From Armatimonadota bacterium (GTDB lineage Bacteria > Armatimonadota > Fimbriimonadia > Fimbriimonadales > Fimbriimonadaceae): 11,900 nt of DNA. The DNA is taken from NCBI GenBank assembly GCA_023392285.1, contig JAEVZK010000100.1, forward strand, positions 1 to 11,900, written 5' to 3'. The notes under the pieces are model-generated. The model was not told where the DNA came from and searched no databases. It saw nothing but the letters and a program-made list of their open reading frames with translations. Position numbers and translations under genes: made by a program. Position 1 is the stretch's first letter; the number at the start of each line of letters is the position of its first letter. Below are positions 7,441 through 11,900 of the stretch, piece after piece.

Positions 7441-7497
7441 CCGTTTTGGACTGAGTATTTCCGCCCTTCCAAAAGACATCGAAAACAAGACTGGCGT

Positions 7498-7526
7498 TTA
7501 ATCTACTGATTCGTTCAGAATATAGC
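7498..7526 (+). promoter_or_regulatory. Weak promoter candidate for the J-domain/WD40 gene
   Basis: In the 98-base gap after manB, TATAGC at 7521-7526 could be a -10 element, with a poor -35 (TTAATC, 7498-7503) 17 bases upstream. Transcription would begin near 7533, only about six bases before the TTG start, so the mRNA would be almost leaderless. This agrees with the absence of a ribosome binding site. No terminator-like hairpin for manB is seen in the gap. Confidence 0.25.
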
Positions 7527-7538
7527 GATTCAGTTCTC

Positions 7539-8729
7539 TTGAAAACGATTTCTTCTTTCTATGACGTGCTGGGTGTTGGACCCTCGGCAGATCCGGAGAC
7601 CATCCGCAAGGCATACCGGCGACTCGCCCGAAAACATCATCCCGACGTGAGTTCCGCGCCGGACGCCCATGAAAACATGGCGCGTATCAATGAGGCGTTT
7701 ATGACTCTTAACGACGACGCTCGTCGGTCGGAGTACAACGCCATGCTCGCAGGAGGCACCTTCGAAGTGCCATCCGAAGGAGCTCGTCGACGTCAACCCA
7801 AGGAACCGGTGACCGTGAAACTCACGTCTCGGCTCAAAGCTCATCGAACGCCGATCTACACCCTCGCATTTCTTCCTGATTCAGGCAAGCTCATCAGTTG
7901 TGGCTTCGATAACGAAGTCATCCTATGGAGTCCCGATCTCGAACATGTCGAGAAGCGAACCCATATCGACGGCGGTGCCATCTCGGTCATCAAAGGCTTT
8001 CCGCAGAACACGTTCATCGCCGCCGGGTCGGCCGAGAGCATCGTCTCTTTCTGGAAATCGGAGAACGGCAAAATTGATTCTTGGAGGGCCGCCTCGGAGG
8101 AATGGGTCTCCTGCCTCGCAATCTCTCCAGACGGAAGCTCACTGGCGACCGGCTCCCTGCACCGTCAACTTTCCGTTCTGAATACTGCCGACGGATCGCG
8201 CCGCTACTGCCGCGAAGAGCATGCGGATTCGGTGACCGCAGTGGCTTGGTCCGCGAATGGAAAATACTTGGCTTCCGGCTCGGCCGATGCGACGGTCAAA
8301 CTTTATCACGCCTCTTCCGGAACGGTTATTCACACGTTCCGACAAATTCGATCGACGGTCACCGCCATCGCTCTCAGCGCCGACAACCGCTTCCTCGCCG
8401 TGGCTGCCGTGGACCTTTCAATTCGAGTGTTCCGCATGAAAGATGGCATGCTCGAGAAGATGATGTACGGACATACGCGCCCGGTCGAAGCGCTGGCATT
8501 TCATCCCAATGGCTGGCTCATCGCATCTGGCTCACGAGACGGCTCAGTAGGGCTATGGAACGCAGCGAAGGGTCTAGGCAATGTAAGAATTGAGGCTTCG
8601 AACCGTCCGATCTCGAGCCTGGCTTTTAGCCAGAACGGCCAATCGTTGGCAGCGGCTGGACAGGACAAGCTCGTCAGAATCTGGTCCGTCAGCGCAAAAG
8701 ACGCCGCGGCTGAGAGCGAAGCCGCTTAG
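7539..8729 (+). CDS. J-domain protein fused to a seven-bladed WD40 propeller
   Basis: This 396-residue, apparently cytoplasmic protein has no signal peptide or membrane segment. Residues 5-67 are a J-domain (YDVLGV, then the HPD tripeptide at 34-36 that stimulates DnaK ATPase). The Gly/Phe region, zinc finger and substrate-binding domains of DnaJ are absent. After a basic linker (about 70-95), seven WD40-like repeats begin near residues 99, 142, 183, 225, 267, 309 and 351, enough for a closed beta-propeller; blades 4 and 6 are most typical (LASGSADATVKLY, IASGSRDGSVGLW). I infer a specialised Hsp70 co-chaperone whose propeller recruits a client or partner. Partners are unknown and no dnaK or grpE is nearby. 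The TTG start is needed to include the first J-domain helix. Its TAG overlaps the stop of the convergent rhomboid gene. Confidence 0.9.
   Translation: MKTISSFYDVLGVGPSADPETIRKAYRRLARKHHPDVSSAPDAHENMARINEAFMTLNDDARRSEYNAMLAGGTFEVPSEGARRRQPKEPVTVKLTSRLKAHRTPIYTLAFLPDSGKLISCGFDNEVILWSPDLEHVEKRTHIDGGAISVIKGFPQNTFIAAGSAESIVSFWKSENGKIDSWRAASEEWVSCLAISPDGSSLATGSLHRQLSVLNTADGSRRYCREEHADSVTAVAWSANGKYLASGSADATVKLYHASSGTVIHTFRQIRSTVTAIALSADNRFLAVAAVDLSIRVFRMKDGMLEKMMYGHTRPVEALAFHPNGWLIASGSRDGSVGLWNAAKGLGNVRIEASNRPISSLAFSQNGQSLAAAGQDKLVRIWSVSAKDAAAESEAA
8706..8725 (-). terminator. Hairpin just beyond the rhomboid gene stop, possible terminator
   Basis: GCGGCT (8706-8711) and AGCCGC (8720-8725) form a 6-bp GC-rich stem with an 8-base loop, directly after the minus-strand stop at 8726-8728. 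Read on the minus strand, TCTTTT follows at 8701-8696. It lies in the last codons of the J-domain/WD40 gene. The short stem and the gap before the T-run keep confidence low. Confidence 0.3.
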
Positions 8730-9430
8730 ACTGAACTCGTCGTCTGCTTCGACAGGTACTGCAACCGAGCCTTCACCGGCTCGGCAAATGGACCCATCGG
8801 TGAGCGTCGCAGCAAATCCTGATAATAAGCCTGCGCACGAGGGAAATCTCGGAACGCGCTCTCGCTTAGCATCCCCAGCCGAAACAGTGACGACTCCTGA
8901 TCCTCTGGCTTGGCGTCGAGTCTAGCCAAAATCATCTGGTGCATCCGCGCCGCCATTTGGAAATCGCCTGTCCGCTCCAGCTTATTCGCAAGCTCCACCA
9001 AGTACCTGAGCGGCAGCGAAGGAGGGGGGAGATTCAGCATCGTGAGGCAGTTAGCAACCGCTCCCGGCTCTTGCTCGACGAGGATTCGCGGCAGCTGCCG
9101 TGAAAATTCGTTGATGCATTTCGGCTTGAGGCCATTAACCTCTCGAAGACTCCGATAGACCCAGTTGATGGTAATCGTCGTGTCGTCGGGATTCGTATCG
9201 TGCATCGCCTCTAATTCCAATCGCGAAAGCGTGGATAGATCCTTCGTCTCCGAGAGAATCGCCTTCGCCTCACTTGCTTGGCTTGTATCCCGTGGAACAC
9301 ACATGAGGAGCGCGAGAAGCACGCCCGCGAACGCGCCACCCAGGTGCGCATAATGCGCCACCCCGTCTGCCAAGGAAACGAGCGTAAATACCAAGTCGAT
9401 GCCCAGGTACATCAATGCCACCGCCCACAT
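8726..9430 (-). CDS. Rhomboid protease, C-terminal fragment (catalytic His, helices 5-6, helical tail)
   Basis: This 234-residue ORF continues in the same frame as the rhomboid fragment at 9449-9913, six codons after its TAG. Residues 2-20 and 25-44 are membrane helices. His29 in AHYAHLGGAFAG matches the catalytic His motif of rhomboid intramembrane serine proteases. Residues 45-234 are soluble, mostly helical and TPR-like (for example the GDFQMAARMHQMILARL stretch), probably cytoplasmic. Alone, the fragment lacks the catalytic Ser and four helices. It could be made by reinitiation at the ATG at 9430, helped by an AGGGGA that overlaps the upstream stop, or by readthrough of the TAG. Otherwise it is the dead half of a pseudogene. 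Joined, both halves make a 395-codon gene. The TAA (8726-8728) overlaps the convergent TAG of the J-domain gene. Confidence 0.75.
   Translation of the reverse strand: MWAVALMYLGIDLVFTLVSLADGVAHYAHLGGAFAGVLLALLMCVPRDTSQASEAKAILSETKDLSTLSRLELEAMHDTNPDDTTITINWVYRSLREVNGLKPKCINEFSRQLPRILVEQEPGAVANCLTMLNLPPPSLPLRYLVELANKLERTGDFQMAARMHQMILARLDAKPEDQESSLFRLGMLSESAFRDFPRAQAYYQDLLRRSPMGPFAEPVKARLQYLSKQTTSSV
8765..8784 (+). terminator. Hairpin downstream of the J-domain/WD40 gene
   Basis: CCGAGCC (8765-8771) and GGCTCGG (8778-8784) form a perfect, GC-rich 7-bp stem with a 6-base loop, 36 bases after the plus-strand stop and inside the convergent rhomboid gene. No T-run follows, so it may only pause transcription or be a chance feature of coding sequence. 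Confidence 0.25.
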
Positions 9431-9448
9431 CGGCCAGTCGGCTGTCCC

Positions 9449-9451
9449 CTA
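9449..9451 (-). other. In-frame TAG interrupting the rhomboid gene
   Basis: On the minus strand the frame reads GYSYH, TAG, then GTADWPMWAVAL, with no shift between the halves. A single substitution, such as TAC, TAT, CAG or TGG to TAG, would explain it. TAG also ends the transporter and J-domain genes here, which argues against genome-wide amber recoding. Confidence 0.9.
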
Positions 9452-9913
9452 GTGATAGCTGTAGCCATAAAGGAATGTGACCTTCGAGAATGGGAAGATC
9501 ACCAATGCCGCTCCGAGGACTCCCATAATCGCTCCCGAGGCACCAAGCGATGGAATTTCGGGGTGCAATCGGCCCTCGAACAGGTAATGCAAACCGCTCC
9601 CCGCGACCCCCGACAGCATGTAGAGGAGGAAGAACTTGAAAGACCGCATCCGTCCTTCGACCGCAAACCCAAAGAGGTAAAGAAACAGCATGTTTCCGGC
9701 AAGATGAAAGATTCCCGCGTGCAGGAACATGCTCGAGATCAGGTGAGGAAAGTCGAAGGTGTGGCCAGTGATCGCTAAGCTTTCAAGCGACTTCTTCTTG
9801 ATCTCCAAACCGTTCGAAGTGCATGCGTAGACGATGACGTTCGCCGCCATCAAGAGGATGGTGACGAAAGGAAAGCTTTCGGGAGGATTCTTGCTGCGGA
9901 TAGGGATGAGCAT
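9449..9913 (-). CDS. Rhomboid protease, N-terminal fragment (catalytic Ser, helices 1-4)
   Basis: This 154-residue ORF has a canonical rhomboid N-terminus (MLIPIRSKNPP, then FPFVTILLMAANVIVYA as helix 1). Helix 2 carries the conserved HAGIFHLAGN pattern (His65, His70, Asn74). Helix 3 is near 92-112. Helix 4 holds the nucleophile Ser126 in GASGAIMG. Rhomboids cleave transmembrane substrates inside the membrane with a Ser-His dyad. The His here lies beyond the TAG, in the fragment at 8726-9430, so this product alone should be inactive. The ATG at 9913 has a plausible promoter upstream (9935-9963) but no clear Shine-Dalgarno. It lies 90 bases downstream of typA on the same strand. Substrates are unknown. 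I regard the two fragments as one gene, either inactivated or requiring reconstitution. Confidence 0.8.
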   Translation of the reverse strand: MLIPIRSKNPPESFPFVTILLMAANVIVYACTSNGLEIKKKSLESLAITGHTFDFPHLISSMFLHAGIFHLAGNMLFLYLFGFAVEGRMRSFKFFLLYMLSGVAGSGLHYLFEGRLHPEIPSLGASGAIMGVLGAALVIFPFSKVTFLYGYSYH

Positions 9914-9934
9914 CTTGGGATTGGCAAAACCAAG

Positions 9935-9963
9935 ATACTACAGATCCCACACGCGGGTTTCAA
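9935..9963 (-). promoter_or_regulatory. Sigma70-like promoter for the rhomboid gene
   Basis: On the minus strand, TTGAAA (9963-9958) is followed after exactly 17 bases by TAGTAT (9940-9935). The -35 matches the consensus at 5 of 6 bases and the -10 at 4 of 6, including the key TA...AT positions. Transcription would begin near 9928, about 15 bases before the ATG at 9913. It lies in the 90-base gap after typA, suggesting that the rhomboid gene can be transcribed independently. The rest of the gap shows no clear terminator for typA. Confidence 0.5.
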
Positions 9964-10003
9964 CCTAGGTGAAGCTAGAAGTCAGCCGCGGCAATTCTGG
10001 CGA

Positions 10004-11836
10004 TTATACGAGAACTTCGCTGCGCCGCTCGCTCACCCTTCGCTCTGAATGGTCGAGAATTTTCTTCCGGAAACGCAGCTGTTTTGGCGTCACCTCGAGA
10101 AGCTCGTCGTCTCGCAGCCATGAAAGCGCTTGCTCCAGCGAGAACTCCTTGTGCGGATCGAGCGCCGTTGTCTGCTCGGAGTTGGCAGAACGAATATTGT
10201 TCGCTGCCTTCTCTTTCGTCGCGTTGACGATCATATCTTCATCGCGAGAACAAGCGCCTACGATCATGCCTCCATAAACCTCGGTGCCGATCGGATAGAA
10301 CAGGGTCCCTCGTTCCATCACATCCTCATAAGCGTAGCGAGTCAGCTTGCCCGGGTCTTTGGAGATGAGCGAGCCCTGAGTGCGTCCGAGAATCTCGCCC
10401 CGATAAGGCTTGTAATCATCAAAGAGCGATGAGATGAGGCCAAGCCCGCGAGACATTGTCAGGAAGGATGACCGGAACCCGATTAACCCACGTGTCGGAA
10501 TGGAATATTCCAACGTGGTCGTGCCGTTGTCGCTCTTGCGCATGTCGAGGAGTTCTCCCTTGCGCCTGCTCATATCTTCCATCACCATGCCCACGGCGTC
10601 TTCCGGCATTTCAAGTAGCGCAATCTCGAATGGCTCGAGGATCGCGCCCGATTCGTCTCGCTTATAGATCACTTGAGGGCGCGAAATCTGCATCTCGTAT
10701 CCTTCTCGCCGCATGGTCTCAACCAGGATCGCAAGCTGAAGCTCGCCGCGAGCTTGAACCTTGACGGTGTCCCCAGGGCTTTCCGGATCGATTTTGACGC
10801 TGACCGACACCGCCTCTTCCTTCTGTACCCGCTCCCGAATCTTGTGAATCGTGAGAAACTTCCCGCCGTCCTTGCCCGAAAGCGGAGAATTGTTCGCATA
10901 GAAATTCATGGACAGGGTCGATGGCTCCACCTTGATCGCCGGAAGCGGAGCCGAAGTATCGACATGAGCGATCGTATCCGAGATCAGCACGTTATCCAAT
11001 CCCGCAAGCATCGCGATTTCTCCCGCCACAACCTGATCCACTTCCTTGAGTTGAATGCCCTCGTAAGTCCAAAGCTTGGTTACGTTGAAGCCGGCTTTCT
11101 TGTCCAGGCCTTCGCGCATCATTTCCACGCGGTCACCCACTTTCACACTTCCGCGCAGCACCTTGCCGCCGAACATCTTCCCGAGATAGTCGCTATAGTC
11201 GAGGTTGTTCACCTGAAGCAGGAAGGCCCCGTCCTCTTCCACGTTTGGAGGCGGCACCGCATTGACGATCATCTCGAACAGCTCGCGCATGTCCTTCTCG
11301 CTGCCATCCGGAGAAACCCGCGCGTAACCACCCGCGCCGCTTCCGTACAAGTGGGGGAAAAACAGGTCTTCCTCGCTCGCTCCAAGATCAATGAAAAGGT
11401 CGATGGTCTTGTCGTATGCGACCATGGGATTGGCGTTTTCCCGATCGATTTTGTTGATGAAAACGATCGGCTTCAGCTTGTTTTCAAACGCCTTCTTCAG
11501 CACGAATCGAGTCTGCGGCATGGGCCCTTCATTCGCATCGACAACGAGCAGCACTCCGTCCACCATGGATAGCACCCGCTCCACTTCACCACCGAAGTCG
11601 GCGTGGCCAGGCGTGTCCACAATGTTGATCTTCGTGTTCTTGTATCGAACACTTGCCACTTTCGACAAAATGGTGATCCCCTTCTCGCGCTCCAGATCAT
11701 TTGAGTCCATGACGCGCTCCGCCATGTGCTGATTCTCGCGAAAAATTCCAGCTTGACGGAAAATAGCGTCGACCAGGGTCGTCTTTCCGTGATCGACGTG
11801 CGCGATAATTCCGACATTGCGGATGTGCGAGGGCAT
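10004..11836 (-). CDS. typA: Translational GTPase TypA/BipA
   Basis: This 610-residue ribosome-binding GTPase related to EF-G and LepA is known for roles in 50S assembly and stress or cold adaptation. The G motifs are intact: G1 AHVDHGKT at 12-19, Thr55 in EKGITI (G2), DTPGH at 74-78 (G3) and NKID at 128-131 (G4). EF-G-like domains II, III and V follow. The family-specific C-terminal domain is recognisable from TEVYGGMIVGACSRDEDM, SLEQALSWLRDDELLEVTP and the basic RFRKKILD end. The length is normal for TypA. The ATG at 11836 gives the standard N-terminus (RNVGIIAHVDHGKTT). An AAGG about 13 bases upstream is a distant ribosome site; a better one serves a six-codon ORF just before the gene. The rhomboid gene lies 90 bases downstream on the same strand. 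Confidence 0.97.
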   Translation of the reverse strand: MPSHIRNVGIIAHVDHGKTTLVDAIFRQAGIFRENQHMAERVMDSNDLEREKGITILSKVASVRYKNTKINIVDTPGHADFGGEVERVLSMVDGVLLVVDANEGPMPQTRFVLKKAFENKLKPIVFINKIDRENANPMVAYDKTIDLFIDLGASEEDLFFPHLYGSGAGGYARVSPDGSEKDMRELFEMIVNAVPPPNVEEDGAFLLQVNNLDYSDYLGKMFGGKVLRGSVKVGDRVEMMREGLDKKAGFNVTKLWTYEGIQLKEVDQVVAGEIAMLAGLDNVLISDTIAHVDTSAPLPAIKVEPSTLSMNFYANNSPLSGKDGGKFLTIHKIRERVQKEEAVSVSVKIDPESPGDTVKVQARGELQLAILVETMRREGYEMQISRPQVIYKRDESGAILEPFEIALLEMPEDAVGMVMEDMSRRKGELLDMRKSDNGTTTLEYSIPTRGLIGFRSSFLTMSRGLGLISSLFDDYKPYRGEILGRTQGSLISKDPGKLTRYAYEDVMERGTLFYPIGTEVYGGMIVGACSRDEDMIVNATKEKAANNIRSANSEQTTALDPHKEFSLEQALSWLRDDELLEVTPKQLRFRKKILDHSERRVSERRSEVLV

Positions 11837-11841
11837 AGACG

Positions 11842-11871
11842 TTAGTTTACCTTTCGGCTCATTTGTCTCCT
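11842..11871 (-). promoter_or_regulatory. Possible typA leader: ribosome site plus six-codon ORF
   Basis: On the minus strand, AGGAG (11871-11867) lies four bases before an ATG (11862-11860) that opens a minimal ORF, MSRKVN, ending in TAA (11844-11842). The typA ATG follows five bases later in another frame. This is the best Shine-Dalgarno seen near typA, so terminating ribosomes might restart on typA. It may be chance. Confidence 0.35.
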
Positions 11872-11900
11872 AAACCCCGAACTCCCGAACCCCCGAACTC
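11869..11900. repeat. Second octanucleotide tandem repeat, upstream of typA, running off the right edge
   Basis: On the minus strand the last bases read as consecutive 8-mers GAGTTCGG, GGGTTCGG, GAGTTCGG, then a decayed GGTTTAGG (11900 down to 11869). Three good copies are visible and the array may continue beyond the window. The period is the same as in the nfo/manB array but the unit differs. The G-rich strand is again the sense strand of the leftward gene. Confidence 0.65.

Noticed and set aside
9449..9451. Programmed amber recoding (such as pyrrolysine) in the rhomboid gene
   Set aside because: TAG ends two other genes in the window, no recoding element or pyl gene is visible, and rhomboids are not known to need a special residue there.
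10673..11572. A 299-codon plus-strand ORF antisense to typA
   Set aside because: It lies wholly inside the strongly supported typA gene. Its His/Arg-rich sequence is what reverse-strand reading of a GC-rich translational GTPase gives, and it has no recognisable domain.

Overview
The window looks like chromosomal DNA of a moderately GC-rich, free-living bacterium. No phage genes, transposases, CRISPR arrays, tRNAs or rRNAs were seen. I tentatively suspect an Armatimonadota/Fimbriimonadales-like lineage, with Planctomycetota- or Verrucomicrobiota-like as alternatives. The reasons are a sugar-binding protein fused to its ABC permease, a carbohydrate-binding TIM-barrel protein, a J-domain/WD40 fusion, many TTG/GTG starts and weak ribosome binding sites. 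This assignment is inference only. Gene density is high and no gene-free stretch exceeds about 155 bases.

Left part (1-5111). A large carbohydrate-related gene runs leftward off the window edge (1-1214, minus). It diverges from a three-gene plus-strand operon: an M42 metallo-aminopeptidase (1271-2317), a small lipoprotein (2331-2702), and an 801-residue fusion of a periplasmic sugar-binding protein with a MalF-type permease (2706-5111). The second permease and the ATPase that such a transporter needs are not in the window.

Middle (5108-8729). The transporter gene converges on nfo (endonuclease IV, minus), and their stop codons overlap by four bases. nfo diverges from a phosphomannomutase/phosphoglucomutase gene (6097-7440). 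Most of the space between them is a 106-bp array of an 8-bp repeat, G-rich on the nfo strand. A TTG-started J-domain protein with a seven-bladed WD40 propeller follows (7539-8729).

Right part (8726-11900). The J-domain gene converges on a rhomboid protease gene, with the same four-base stop overlap. The rhomboid frame is cut by an in-frame TAG at 9449-9451, which puts the catalytic Ser and His in two separate ORFs. Upstream on the same strand is the translational GTPase TypA/BipA (10004-11836). It is preceded by a possible six-codon leader peptide and by a second, unrelated 8-bp repeat array that runs off the right edge.

The most interesting points are the split rhomboid, the two octanucleotide arrays upstream of genes (one with G-quadruplex potential), the binding-protein/permease fusion lacking its partners, the J-domain/WD40 fusion, and the two identical TTAG stop overlaps. 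I found no single multi-gene system that I would call new with confidence.
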